Positions 18,774 through 26,839 of a stretch of DNA of 64,000 nt are shown here, in pieces. The notes beneath the pieces are model-generated. The model saw nothing but the letters and a program-made list of their open reading frames with translations. It had not been told where the DNA came from and ran no database searches. This stretch comes from Dickeya poaceiphila (lineage in GTDB: Bacteria; Pseudomonadota; Gammaproteobacteria; Enterobacterales; Enterobacteriaceae), in the NCBI RefSeq assembly GCF_007858975.2, contig NZ_CP042220.2, forward strand, positions 2,666,001-2,730,000. The letters are read 5' to 3'. Each line of letters starts with the position of its first letter. Positions within the stretch are counted from its first letter, which is position 1. The position numbers and the translations under genes were made by a program.

Positions 18774-20493
18774 TTCATCCAACGCGACCAACGCTGAAAA
18801 TCTGGGCGCGAATTATGTCGCTCATGTCAGACAGCAATTCCCGACGGCGATTCTGGAAGAAGAACGGCAAACCGCCAACCAATTGACGATCACCGTCAAA
18901 CTGCATCAGTTGCCGGAAGTCGTCGAATACCTTTACTACCAGCACGGCGGTTGGTTGTCCGTCTTGTTTGGTAACGACGAGCGCACCCTCAACGGCCATT
19001 TCGCCGTCTACTATGTGCTGTCGATGGAACAGGGTGAGAAGTGCTGGGTGGTAGTAAAAGCGCTGGTTAACCCAACAGTGCCAGAATTCCCCTCGGTGAC
19101 ACCGCGTGTGCCTGCCGCCGTGTGGGGCGAGCGTGAAGTGCGTGATATGTACGGGCTGATTCCGGTCGGCCTGCCGGATGAACGCCGACTGGTGCTGCCG
19201 GATGACTGGCCAGACGAACTCTACCCGCTGCGTAAAGACGCCATGGATTACCGCCAGCGCCCGGCCCCTACTCGTGATGACGAATCCTACACCTTTATTA
19301 ATGAAGCCACCGGCGACACCCGTGTCGTGCCTATCGGCCCGATGCATATCACTTCCGATGAACCGGGGCATTTCCGGTTGTTCGTCGACGGTGAGCAAAT
19401 CATTGATGCGGATTACCGCCTGTTCTACGTGCATCGCGGTATGGAAAAGCTGGCGGAAACCCGTATGGGTTACAACGAAGTCACGTTCCTGTCCGACCGG
19501 GTGTGCGGCATCTGTGGTTTCACCCACAGCGTGGCCTATACCTCGTCTATCGAGAATGCGTTAGGTGTGATAGTACCCGCACGCGCCCACACGATCCGCA
19601 GCATTCTGCTGGAGGTGGAACGCCTGCACAGTCACCTGCTGAACATCGGTTTGTCCAGCCACTTTGTGGGTTTCGACACCGGCTTCATGCAGTTCTTCCG
19701 GGTGCGTGAGAAATCGATGCAAATTGCTGAAATGCTGACCGGTGCGCGTAAAACCTACGGCCTGAATCTGATAGGCGGTATTCGCCGCGACATCCTGAAA
19801 GAGGACCGGCTGAAAACCATCAAACTGATTCGTGAAATGCGCGAAGAGGTCACACAACTGACGGACATGCTGCTGGGCACTGCCAACATGACGCAACGTA
19901 CCCAGGGTATCGGCGTGCTGGACCGTCAGGTCGCGCGTGACTACAGCCCGGTAGGCCCGATGATTCGCGCCAGCGGCTTCCAGCGCGATGTGCGTGTCGA
20001 CCATCCGTTCTCCGGCTACCTGGACCTGCCGATGGAACTGCATCATCTGGATGGCGGCGATGTTTACTCCCGTGTACTGGTGCGGGTACGCGAAGTGTTC
20101 ACCTCACTGGCGATGATTGAGTTCGGGCTGGACAACATGCCGGAAGGACCGATCCTCAACGAGCACATCAACTATCAACCGCATAAATTTGCGCTGGGCT
20201 TTACCGAAGCGCCACGCGGCGAAGATATCCACTGGAGTATGACCGGCGATAACCAGAAGCTGTTCCGCTGGCGCTGCCGTGCCGCCACCTACGCCAACTG
20301 GCCGGTACTGCGCTTTATGTTACGCGGCAACACCATCTCGGATGCGCCGTTGATCATCGGCAGCCTTGATCCCTGCTACTCCTGTACCGACCGCGTCACA
20401 CTGGTGGATGTCCGTAAAAAGAAAATCACCACCGTGCCGTATAAAGAGATCGAACGCTACGGGCTGGAACGTACCCGCTCGCCGCTGAAATGA
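18766..20493 (+). CDS. hyfG: hydrogenase-4 catalytic NiFe large subunit HyfG
   Basis: Bimodular protein (575 aa): residues 1-170 match the NuoC-like 30-kDa subunit, the rest is the NuoD-like NiFe large subunit. The nickel ligands are in RVCGIC (C247/C250) and DPCYSC (C537/C540). The 32 residues after R543 form the C-terminal extension removed by protease HycI after nickel insertion, matching HycE. It reduces protons to H2 in the formate hydrogenlyase complex on the cytoplasmic face. The start is GTG 18766, supported by CAGGAG seven bases upstream and an eight-base overlap with hyfF. Confidence 0.94.
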   Translation: MINSSNATNAENLGANYVAHVRQQFPTAILEEERQTANQLTITVKLHQLPEVVEYLYYQHGGWLSVLFGNDERTLNGHFAVYYVLSMEQGEKCWVVVKALVNPTVPEFPSVTPRVPAAVWGEREVRDMYGLIPVGLPDERRLVLPDDWPDELYPLRKDAMDYRQRPAPTRDDESYTFINEATGDTRVVPIGPMHITSDEPGHFRLFVDGEQIIDADYRLFYVHRGMEKLAETRMGYNEVTFLSDRVCGICGFTHSVAYTSSIENALGVIVPARAHTIRSILLEVERLHSHLLNIGLSSHFVGFDTGFMQFFRVREKSMQIAEMLTGARKTYGLNLIGGIRRDILKEDRLKTIKLIREMREEVTQLTDMLLGTANMTQRTQGIGVLDRQVARDYSPVGPMIRASGFQRDVRVDHPFSGYLDLPMELHHLDGGDVYSRVLVRVREVFTSLAMIEFGLDNMPEGPILNEHINYQPHKFALGFTEAPRGEDIHWSMTGDNQKLFRWRCRAATYANWPVLRFMLRGNTISDAPLIIGSLDPCYSCTDRVTLVDVRKKKITTVPYKEIERYGLERTRSPLK

Positions 20494-20503
20494 GGGAGGC
20501 CCC

Positions 20504-21073
20504 ATGATTAAACTGTTTAAAACCATCCTCAAGGCAGGCAACAGTACGGTGAAATATCCGTTCGCGCCGCTGGCGGTACCCACCGGATTTCGCGGTAAAC
20601 CGGAGTATGACCCGGAGCAGTGTATCGGTTGTGCTGCTTGTACCATGGCCTGCCCGGCGAATGCTCTGACGATGGCCAACGATCTGGACAACGGCACCCG
20701 TACCTGGCAACTGTTCCTTGGCCGCTGCATTTTCTGTGGTCGCTGCGAAGAAGTGTGCCCAACCCGCGCCATCGTGCTGTCGCAAGAGTTTGAAATGGCG
20801 GTCGCCAGCAAGGCTGACCTGTATCAGCGCGCCACTTTCCGACTACTGAACTGCCATGTCTGCCAGCAGCCATTCGCTCCGCAAAAAGAGGTGGAGTACG
20901 CCATGGCGCTGCTGGCGCACGCCGGGGTACCGGAAAATGAGGTGGAAGCACGCCGCCATCAGTTCGAAACCTGCCCGGACTGCAAACGTAAACAAAACAT
21001 GAATCATCAGGGCAATGTGCGGCTGAGCCAGCACCTGTCCACCCCGACCACCCACAAGGGGAATGCACAATGA
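20504..21073 (+). CDS. hyfH: hydrogenase-4 iron-sulfur subunit HyfH (NuoI-like)
   Basis: 8Fe-ferredoxin subunit (189 aa). Two complete [4Fe-4S] motifs, [12 protein letters not shown] and [12 protein letters not shown], lie in residues 40-85. Further cysteine pairs near 115-118 and in the tail (CPDCKRK) resemble HycF/HyfH. It passes electrons between HyfA/HyfB-side clusters and the small subunit. SD GGGAGG precedes ATG; the stop overlaps the hyfI start in ATGA. Confidence 0.93.
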   Translation: MIKLFKTILKAGNSTVKYPFAPLAVPTGFRGKPEYDPEQCIGCAACTMACPANALTMANDLDNGTRTWQLFLGRCIFCGRCEEVCPTRAIVLSQEFEMAVASKADLYQRATFRLLNCHVCQQPFAPQKEVEYAMALLAHAGVPENEVEARRHQFETCPDCKRKQNMNHQGNVRLSQHLSTPTTHKGNAQ

Positions 21074-21858
21074 GTATGCTGCCCAATGGGGTTGACCATT
21101 ATCAGACCACCCCGATTACGTTGGACGAACAGGCACAACAGCTGAAAAAGACCTTGCTGAAGGATATCCAGCGCTCCGCCTACGTCTATCGTGTGGACTG
21201 CGGCGGTTGCAACGGCTGCGAGATAGAGATCTTCTCCGCCATTACGCCGCTGTTCGACGCTGAACGTTTCGGCATCAAGGTGGTGGCGTCGCCGCGCCAT
21301 GCTGATATTTTGCTATTTACCGGTGCGGTCACCCGCGCTATGCGTACACCGGCGTTGCGTGCCTATGAGTCCGCGCCAGATCCGAAAATCTGTATTTCAT
21401 ACGGTGCCTGCGGTTGCGGCGGCGGTATCTTCCATGATCTGTACTGCGTGTGGGGGGGTAGCGACAAAATTGTGCCGATCGATGTCTATATCCCTGGCTG
21501 CCCGCCGACACCCGCTGCGACGATTTACGGTTTTGCGGTCGCATTGGGGCTGCTGGAGCAAAAACTGCACGGCAGCGCTCACCAGCAGGCCGACAACGAA
21601 AAAGCCGCGCTGATTCATCCGGCGCTACCGCTGGACTTACGAGTACAGGTAGAACGGGAAGCCCGCCGGATGGCGGGGTACCGTCAGGGGCGGGAAATCA
21701 GCGACCGTTTCCTCAGCCTGCTGGAAAACCAGCCGCTGGAGGGGTTTGAGCAACGGGTCACCGGCTGGCTTGATCAGCACAACGACCCACGGCTGAACGA
21801 AATCGCTGGCCGGTTGCTACGCATTTACCATGCCATGTTGAATGGGGAGATCCTGTGA
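21070..21858 (+). CDS. hyfI: hydrogenase-4 small subunit HyfI (NuoB-like)
   Basis: NiFe small subunit (262 aa; E. coli HyfI 252) holding the proximal [4Fe-4S] cluster. Ligands are in [10 protein letters not shown] (near residue 45), [12 protein letters not shown] (near 110) and PGCPPTPAA (near 145). No twin-arginine signal, consistent with a cytoplasm-facing enzyme. Overlaps hyfH and hyfJ by a few bases each. Confidence 0.93.
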   Translation: MSMLPNGVDHYQTTPITLDEQAQQLKKTLLKDIQRSAYVYRVDCGGCNGCEIEIFSAITPLFDAERFGIKVVASPRHADILLFTGAVTRAMRTPALRAYESAPDPKICISYGACGCGGGIFHDLYCVWGGSDKIVPIDVYIPGCPPTPAATIYGFAVALGLLEQKLHGSAHQQADNEKAALIHPALPLDLRVQVEREARRMAGYRQGREISDRFLSLLENQPLEGFEQRVTGWLDQHNDPRLNEIAGRLLRIYHAMLNGEIL

Positions 21859-22256
21859 TGAGCAGTGTGCGTTTCTATGCCCTGAATCGCAAATTTCTCG
21901 ACAGCCGCGACAAAATACCGGAGCAGGCGCAACAGGTGATGTACTACTCGCTGGCGATTGGTCATCACGTTGGCGTGATCGACTGCCTGAAACAGGTATT
22001 GCAGTGCCCGCTGGCGGACTTCGAAGGTTGGGTCGGCCAGTTGAGCGATGACGAAGCCCGCCGCAAAATGCTGGGTCTGTTACGCTTTGGCGAAATCACC
22101 ATCGACCATACCCACACCGCCCTGCTGGGCGGTGCTTTCAACGCACTGGCTCAACACGACAGTCACCCGGAGTGGACCGCGACGCTGATGGACTATCTCA
22201 CCGCGATGCAACGGGAACCGGCTCTTTATCTGATGGTGAAACGTATCGATGACTGA
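21858..22256 (+). CDS. hyfJ: hydrogenase-4 assembly protein HyfJ (HycH-like)
   Basis: HycH/HyfJ family protein (132 aa, normal length), a cytoplasmic factor needed for maturation of the large subunit in E. coli formate hydrogenlyase. Recognisable stretches are FYALNRKFLD, QVMYYSLAIGHHVGVIDCLK and LLRFGEITIDHTH. ATG 21858 overlaps the hyfI stop (TGATG); a GTG one codon earlier is possible. Its 3' end overlaps hycI by eight bases. Confidence 0.9.
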   Translation: MSSVRFYALNRKFLDSRDKIPEQAQQVMYYSLAIGHHVGVIDCLKQVLQCPLADFEGWVGQLSDDEARRKMLGLLRFGEITIDHTHTALLGGAFNALAQHDSHPEWTATLMDYLTAMQREPALYLMVKRIDD

Positions 22257-22743
22257 ACATCTACATAATGAAGCGCCACTGTATATCGAAAATATCGTGC
22301 TGGCGGTCGGCAACACCCTGATGGGCGACGATGGCGCAGGCCCGCTGCTGGTGGAGCGTATGAGTCAGCAACCGGTGACCGGCTGGTCGGCGATTGACGG
22401 CGGCGCTATTCCAGAAAACGCCGCTCACACGCTGCGGGAACTGAAACCTCGCCGCCTGCTGGTGGTAGACGCCACCGACATGGGGTTGCCTCCGGGTGAA
22501 ATCCGCATTGTTGATCCGGCTCGCATCGCTGAAGACATGCTGATGAACACCCATAGTCTGCCGCTGAACTACCTGATTGATAGCCTGAAGGAAGATATTC
22601 CTGAGGTGATTTTCGTCGGCATTCAGCCTGCACTGGTGGCATTCTATTTCCCGATTAGCCCGGAAGTCACACAGGCGGTGGAACAGCTTTACCAACGCCT
22701 TGAAAGTTGGGAAGGACATGGTGGTTTTGAAGTACTGGCGTGA
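22249..22743 (+). CDS. hycI: hydrogenase maturation endopeptidase HycI
   Basis: Nickel-dependent aspartic-type endopeptidase (164 aa; E. coli HycI 156) that trims the C-terminal extension of the large subunit after nickel loading. The family motifs are present: LAVGNTLMGDDGAGP with the metal-binding aspartate, DATDMGLPPGEIRI, THSLPLNYLID with the metal-binding histidine, and GIQPALVAFY. In E. coli this gene ends the hyc operon and hyf has no copy, so its position at the end of hyf makes this operon self-sufficient for HyfG processing. Overlaps hyfJ. Confidence 0.92.
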   Translation: MTEHLHNEAPLYIENIVLAVGNTLMGDDGAGPLLVERMSQQPVTGWSAIDGGAIPENAAHTLRELKPRRLLVVDATDMGLPPGEIRIVDPARIAEDMLMNTHSLPLNYLIDSLKEDIPEVIFVGIQPALVAFYFPISPEVTQAVEQLYQRLESWEGHGGFEVLA

Positions 22744-22754
22744 AGCGCCAGTAC
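22732..22754 (+). terminator. hairpin at the end of the hyf operon
   Basis: Perfect 9-bp stem GTACTGGCG/CGCCAGTAC with loop TGAAG. The left arm lies within the last hycI codons and the stop codon falls in the loop. No T tract follows, so it may stabilise the 3' end of the mRNA rather than terminate by itself. Confidence 0.5.
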
Positions 22755-22828
22755 GTTAACACCGAATTGGCCTGACTTCTCAACGCGCGAGGCAAACGCC
22801 AGCCTCGCCTCTGCCGTTAATCCTGAGC

Positions 22829-23317
22829 CTATTTTTCTTCCAGTTGCAGCACGGTGTGCGCCAGGCTAACTACCGTCGCCAGGCTGACATTGGTGTTCTT
22901 ATTCAGCGACTTATATAAGCTGGTGCGGCTTTTCGCCCCCGCTTCTTTCGCTACGGTACTGTTGCCATGTTTTTCCACCGCAATTTTCAACGCCGCTTGC
23001 AGAATTTCAGGACGATTTTCCATCACAGCATCATAGAAGGCACGGGAGATAATGTCGGCAAAATTCCGTTCCCGCACCGCAAGTGTGTGGCTGACATACT
23101 CCCCTTTTTTCCGTAATGCTGACGAGGAAATGTTGACATCCGGTCCCCATTCCAGCGTGCCGTCCGGCAACAGCCCAAATTTGATAAACAGGCTGGCATT
23201 CGAAAACACCGGGTTTGAAGCGTAGTGATAAAGGTTGACGTCACACACCAGGCCATCGTCATAAGTCAGGCGCAACGAAAAATCGCCAACAACGTCAACG
23301 TCTACAATCTTATGCAT
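22829..23317 (-). CDS. DUF2442 + helix-turn-helix antitoxin-like protein
   Basis: Two-part protein (162 aa). Residues 1-80 fit DUF2442 (DFSLRLTYDDGLVCDVNLYHY ... LEWGPDVNI). The rest matches the HTH of addiction-module antidote proteins (ILQAALKIAVEKHGNSTVAKEAGAKSRTSLYKSL). It probably neutralises the product of the upstream DUF4160 gene and represses the shared promoter; DUF4160 and DUF2442 genes are commonly paired, while the fused HTH makes this an apparently bifunctional antitoxin. ATG 23317 is chosen because GAGGTGA lies five bases before it; the gap to the DUF4160 stop is seven bases. Function is inferred from family and context only. Confidence 0.78.
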   Translation of the reverse strand: MHKIVDVDVVGDFSLRLTYDDGLVCDVNLYHYASNPVFSNASLFIKFGLLPDGTLEWGPDVNISSSALRKKGEYVSHTLAVRERNFADIISRAFYDAVMENRPEILQAALKIAVEKHGNSTVAKEAGAKSRTSLYKSLNKNTNVSLATVVSLAHTVLQLEEK

Positions 23318-23324
23318 AATCACC

Positions 23325-23582
23325 TCACAGTTTTCCCGGATTTCTTCCCACTACCGCCCGTTCCCACATATTCAGCAGTTGTTTCCGATGTGCCCTGATA
23401 TGCGAAAGCGCCAGCTTGCGCTTGTTATTTGGCAGATATCCTTCGATCTCGATTCCGTTACCAATATTGATGATAAGCTCATGATTGCCGTAGCAGACAT
23501 GCACATGCGGCAGGTGGTGCCGATCATCATCGTAAAAGTACAAATGGAAGATTAACCCCGCCAGTCTGTCAATCTCAGGCAT
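23325..23582 (-). CDS. DUF4160 protein, putative toxin partner
   Basis: Small protein (85 aa) with the DUF4160 core: LIFHLYFYDDDRHHLPHVHVCYGNHE, then a lysine-rich KRKLALSHIRAHRKQLLNMWE. The HHLPHVHV histidine cluster is the family hallmark. DUF4160 proteins are usually encoded next to DUF2442 proteins in what look like toxin-antitoxin operons; the biochemical activity is unknown to me. ATG 23582 is favoured (AAGGAG five bases upstream) over the in-frame GTG 23588. It is the first gene of the pair, behind a promoter with an embedded palindrome. Confidence 0.75.
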   Translation of the reverse strand: MPEIDRLAGLIFHLYFYDDDRHHLPHVHVCYGNHELIINIGNGIEIEGYLPNNKRKLALSHIRAHRKQLLNMWERAVVGRNPGKL

Positions 23583-23603
23583 TGGCACTCCTTGTCAATG
23601 AAC

Positions 23604-23632
23604 AATATAACACCGTATCCCAAGGGATACAA
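23604..23632 (-). promoter_or_regulatory. promoter with embedded operator of the DUF4160/DUF2442 pair
   Basis: On the minus strand TTGTAT (-35) and TATATT (-10) are separated by exactly 17 bases. The perfect palindrome GTATCCCAAGGGATAC (23615-23630) overlaps the -35 box and most of the spacer, so a bound repressor would block RNA polymerase. This is the usual layout of HigBA-type autorepressed operons. Confidence 0.75.
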
Positions 23633-23840
23633 TAGTCTTATTTTCAGTCTTATCGCCTGTAAAAAACTTCATGCTGATTTCACTGAAAAATGAAAAAGCC
23701 ATTGCGCACCGCTAAATGAGCAGGTAAGCCGCTATCGCTCTGGCATCACAATAAATGCCAGACCTTCTCACCTCGATAAGCTGTTTTCAGATATGGAACG
23801 CGCTTTGCAACAGATTTGTTTTCATCGGCCTGTCGTCAAA

Positions 23841-23864
23841 TATGCCGAACCCCCGTCAATTGAC
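23841..23864 (+). promoter_or_regulatory. candidate activator sites upstream of hydN
   Basis: TGTCGTCAAA (23841) and the perfect palindrome GTCAATTGAC (23855-23864) lie about 90-115 bases before the hydN sigma-54 promoter. They share the TGTCG/GTCA core with the repeats upstream of hyfA, which fits a common activator such as FhlA. Inference from spacing and similarity. Confidence 0.45.
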
Positions 23865-23955
23865 ACTCGTCATCAGCCAGCCACAAAAATCGCCCCTCCG
23901 GAAAATCATATTAAATTAATTTAAAATCAAACAATTAAACCATAAGCATTCATTC

Positions 23956-23971
23956 TGGCATAAAGCCTGCT
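23956..23971 (+). promoter_or_regulatory. sigma-54 promoter of hydN-fdhF
   Basis: TGGCATAAAGCCTGCT has the -24 GG and -12 GC ten bases apart, and follows the same pattern as the hyf promoter in this window. It lies 79 bases before the hydN start, upstream of an apparently untranslated leader. Confidence 0.78.
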
Positions 23972-24049
23972 TATTGCATGGCGATGTGTCGGTGACCATG
24001 TCATCGACATAACCCTTTGTCCACCAGAGCCGCGGAAGGAGACCCAGTC

Positions 24050-24592
24050 ATGAACCGGTTCGTTTTAACAGACCCCAGGAAATGTATTGGCTGTCGCACG
24101 TGTGAAGTCGCTTGTGTGCTGGCTCACAGCGATGGCAACCCGTCATCGTTGTCTACAGAACATTTCACACCGCGATTAAAAGTGGTGAAGGGGCTGAATG
24201 TCAGCACCACGATTCAGTGCCGTCACTGTGAAGATGCCCCCTGTGCCAATGTTTGCCCGAATGGGGCGATCATTCATGCCGGCGATCATATCCGGGTACA
24301 ACAAGAGAAATGTATCGGTTGCAAAACCTGTGTGGTGGCTTGTCCGTACGGTGCCATGACGGTGATCAGTAAACCGGTGGCACGCATCAGCCATTATCAG
24401 ACACTGGGCAACTGCATCAAGGCGGAAGCGCACAAGTGCGACCTGTGCGAGGGACGCGCCAACGGTCCGGCCTGTGTCGAAGTCTGCCCCACCAACGCCC
24501 TGCGCCTGATAAGCCGGGACGACATTCAGGAGATGATCCTACGTAAACAGCGGCGCGCAGCACTTGATGAAGCCGCGGAAATGAAATTCTGA
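24050..24592 (+). CDS. hydN: electron transport protein HydN
   Basis: Ferredoxin-like protein (180 aa; E. coli HydN 175) with four [4Fe-4S]-type cysteine groups: CIGCRTCEVAC, CRHCEDAPCANVC, CIGCKTCVVAC and CDLC...CVEVCP. In E. coli it is encoded beside formate hydrogenlyase genes and is implicated in electron flow from, or maturation of, formate dehydrogenase H. The ATG at 24050 follows GGAAGGAG; the longer frame from 24017 is rejected. It is 34 bases upstream of fdhF and clearly cotranscribed with it. Paralogous to hyfA. Confidence 0.9.
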   Translation: MNRFVLTDPRKCIGCRTCEVACVLAHSDGNPSSLSTEHFTPRLKVVKGLNVSTTIQCRHCEDAPCANVCPNGAIIHAGDHIRVQQEKCIGCKTCVVACPYGAMTVISKPVARISHYQTLGNCIKAEAHKCDLCEGRANGPACVEVCPTNALRLISRDDIQEMILRKQRRAALDEAAEMKF

Positions 24593-24626
24593 GCGTGCCG
24601 TAGGTACGATGAAGGAGAGCAATGTC

Positions 24627-26777
24627 ATGCAGAAAGTGATTACCGTCTGCCCTTACTGTGGGTCAGGCTGCAAAATTAACCTGTTGGTGGAAAATGGCAA
24701 GGTCGTCGGCGCGGAAGGTGCTAACGGCCTGACCAACGAAGGCGAGCTGTGCTTAAAAGGTTATTACGGCTGGGATTTTCTCAACGATACCAAGCTGTTA
24801 ACCCCACGATTGAAACAACCGATGATCCGTCGCCAGAAAGGCGCGCCGTTTGAAGTGGTATCCTGGGAAGACGCTATCGATTTCGCCAGCTCCCGTCTAA
24901 AAGCCATTAAAGAGAAATACGGGCCGGACTCTATCATGCACACCGGTTCGTCCCGCGGTCCAGGTAACGAAACCAACTATGTGATGCAGAAATTTGCCCG
25001 CGCGGTCACCGGCACCAACAACATCGACTGTTGTGCCCGCGTCTGCCACGGTCCATCCGTCTCCGGTTTGCAGGTTACGCTGGGCAACGGGGCAATGAGT
25101 AATTCGATTTGCGAAATTGAAAAGACCGACTGCATTCTGGTGTTTGGTTACAACGCCGCCGATTCCCACCCCATCGTGGCGCGCCGCATCATTAAAGCCA
25201 AAGAACGCGGCGCCAAAATCATCGTCTGCGACCCGCGTCACATCGAAACTGCCCGCATCGCCGACCTGTGGCTACCGCTGAAAAACGGCTCCAACATGGC
25301 GCTGGTCAACGCGTTTGCCAACGTGTTGATCAACGAAGGGTTGTATAACTCGAATTTCGTGGCGCAGCACACCGAAGGGTTTGATGAATACCGCGCCATC
25401 GTGGCGAAATACACCCCCGAATACGTAGCAGACATCACCGGGCTCGACCCGCAGTTGATCCGCGATGCCATTCGCATGTATGCCGCCGCTCCGTCCGCCA
25501 CCATTTTGTGGGGTATGGGCGTGACCCAGTGGACCCAAGGGGTCGATGTGGTGAAAGGTCTGTCCGGTCTGGCGTTGCTGACGGGGAACCTTGGCCGCCC
25601 GAACGTGGGCGTCGGTCCGGTGCGTGGTCAGAATAACGTACAGGGCGCTTGCGACATGGGCGCACTGCCGAACCAGTTCCCTGGCTACCAGAAAGTGATT
25701 GATGCGGACGTACGCGAAAAATTCGCCAAAGCCTGGGGCGTGCCAACACTGTCTGACCGTATCGGCTATTCGCTGACTGACGTGCCGCACATGATCAAAG
25801 AAGGCAAGATCAAAGCCAATTACCTGATGGGTGAAGACCCGCTGCAAACCGAGCCGGACCTGTCGGTAGTGCGTGAAACCTTCAACCAACTGGAATTGTT
25901 GATCGTTCAGGATATCTTCATGACCAAGACCGCCGCAGTAGCGGACGTGATCTTACCCGCTACCTCATGGGGCGAGCATGAAGGGGTGTATTCTGCCGCC
26001 GACCGAGGTTTCCAGCGGTTCTACAAAGCGGTGGAACCGCAAGGCAACGTGAAACCGGACTGGGAAATCATCAGCCTGATGGCAACCGCCATGGGCTACC
26101 CGATGCATTACAACAATACTCAGGAAATCTGGGATGAGTTGCGTAATCTGTGCCCACTCTACTACGGCGCTACCTACGATAAAATGGCGGGCCTGGGTTA
26201 CGTACCGTGGCCGTGTCTGACCGAAGACAGCCCCGGCACGCCGTGGTTGTACGCCGGCAACAAGTTCGACCGCCCGAACGGTAAAGGGTTGTTGTTTGCG
26301 ACAGAATGGCATCCGCCAATGGAGCAAACCGACGTCGACTACCCGCTGGTGCTCTCGACGGTGCGCGAAGTCGGTCATTACTCCTGTCGTTCCATGACCG
26401 GTAACTGTACCGCACTACAAACGCTGGCGGATGAGCCGGGCTACGTGCAGATGAATCCGCAAGACGCGGCAGCCCTTGGCATCCGCGACCAGCAGCTCAC
26501 CTGGGTGGCATCACGCCGTGGCAAGGTGATCAGCCGGGCGATGGTCAGTGAACGCATCAACAAAGGTGCGGTTTATATGACTTACCAGTGGTGGATTGGC
26601 GCCTGTAACGAACTGACGCTGGATGAAGTAGACCCCATCGCCAAGACGCCGGAATACAAGCACTGCGCGGTGAAACTGGAACCGATCGCCGACCAGAACT
26701 GGGCGGAAAACTACGTCAGACAGGAGTACAGCGCACTAAAAGCTCGTCTGCGTAAAGAAGCGGAAGTCGCGGGTTAA
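24627..26777 (+). CDS. fdhF: formate dehydrogenase H, cysteine (selenium-free) form
   Basis: Molybdenum/tungsten bis-MGD formate dehydrogenase (716 aa; E. coli FdhF 715), the formate-oxidising part of formate hydrogenlyase. The N-terminal [4Fe-4S] motif is CPYCGSGC...C. Residue 140, selenocysteine in E. coli FdhF (UGA), is an ordinary cysteine here (TGC at 25044-25046, in CCARVCHGPSV), so no SECIS element or selenium machinery is required. The following His141 and downstream cofactor motifs (GNLGRPNVGVGPVRGQNNVQG) are conserved. ATG 24627 has AGGAGAG upstream. Second gene of the hydN operon. Confidence 0.94.
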   Translation: MQKVITVCPYCGSGCKINLLVENGKVVGAEGANGLTNEGELCLKGYYGWDFLNDTKLLTPRLKQPMIRRQKGAPFEVVSWEDAIDFASSRLKAIKEKYGPDSIMHTGSSRGPGNETNYVMQKFARAVTGTNNIDCCARVCHGPSVSGLQVTLGNGAMSNSICEIEKTDCILVFGYNAADSHPIVARRIIKAKERGAKIIVCDPRHIETARIADLWLPLKNGSNMALVNAFANVLINEGLYNSNFVAQHTEGFDEYRAIVAKYTPEYVADITGLDPQLIRDAIRMYAAAPSATILWGMGVTQWTQGVDVVKGLSGLALLTGNLGRPNVGVGPVRGQNNVQGACDMGALPNQFPGYQKVIDADVREKFAKAWGVPTLSDRIGYSLTDVPHMIKEGKIKANYLMGEDPLQTEPDLSVVRETFNQLELLIVQDIFMTKTAAVADVILPATSWGEHEGVYSAADRGFQRFYKAVEPQGNVKPDWEIISLMATAMGYPMHYNNTQEIWDELRNLCPLYYGATYDKMAGLGYVPWPCLTEDSPGTPWLYAGNKFDRPNGKGLLFATEWHPPMEQTDVDYPLVLSTVREVGHYSCRSMTGNCTALQTLADEPGYVQMNPQDAAALGIRDQQLTWVASRRGKVISRAMVSERINKGAVYMTYQWWIGACNELTLDEVDPIAKTPEYKHCAVKLEPIADQNWAENYVRQEYSALKARLRKEAEVAG

Positions 26778-26781
26778 TCCC

Positions 26782-26813
26782 TTGCAGCCCTCTCCTGCTG
26801 GCGAGGGCTGCAA
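26782..26813. terminator. terminator hairpin between fdhF and fhlA
   Basis: Perfect 11-bp stem TTGCAGCCCTC/GAGGGCTGCAA with a ten-base loop, followed rightward by TTCCTTT. It lies between the convergent fdhF and fhlA stops and could serve fdhF; leftward use is less likely because no T tract follows. Confidence 0.6.
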
Positions 26814-26839
26814 TTCCTTTCAAAACCGCATCGTATTAC

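Noticed and set aside
18775..19527. 250-codon open frame antisense to hyfG
   Set aside because: Overlaps the catalytic subunit gene; composition typical of reverse-strand shadow.
25044..25046. Selenocysteine codon with SECIS in fdhF
   Set aside because: The codon is TGC (Cys), so there is nothing to recode.
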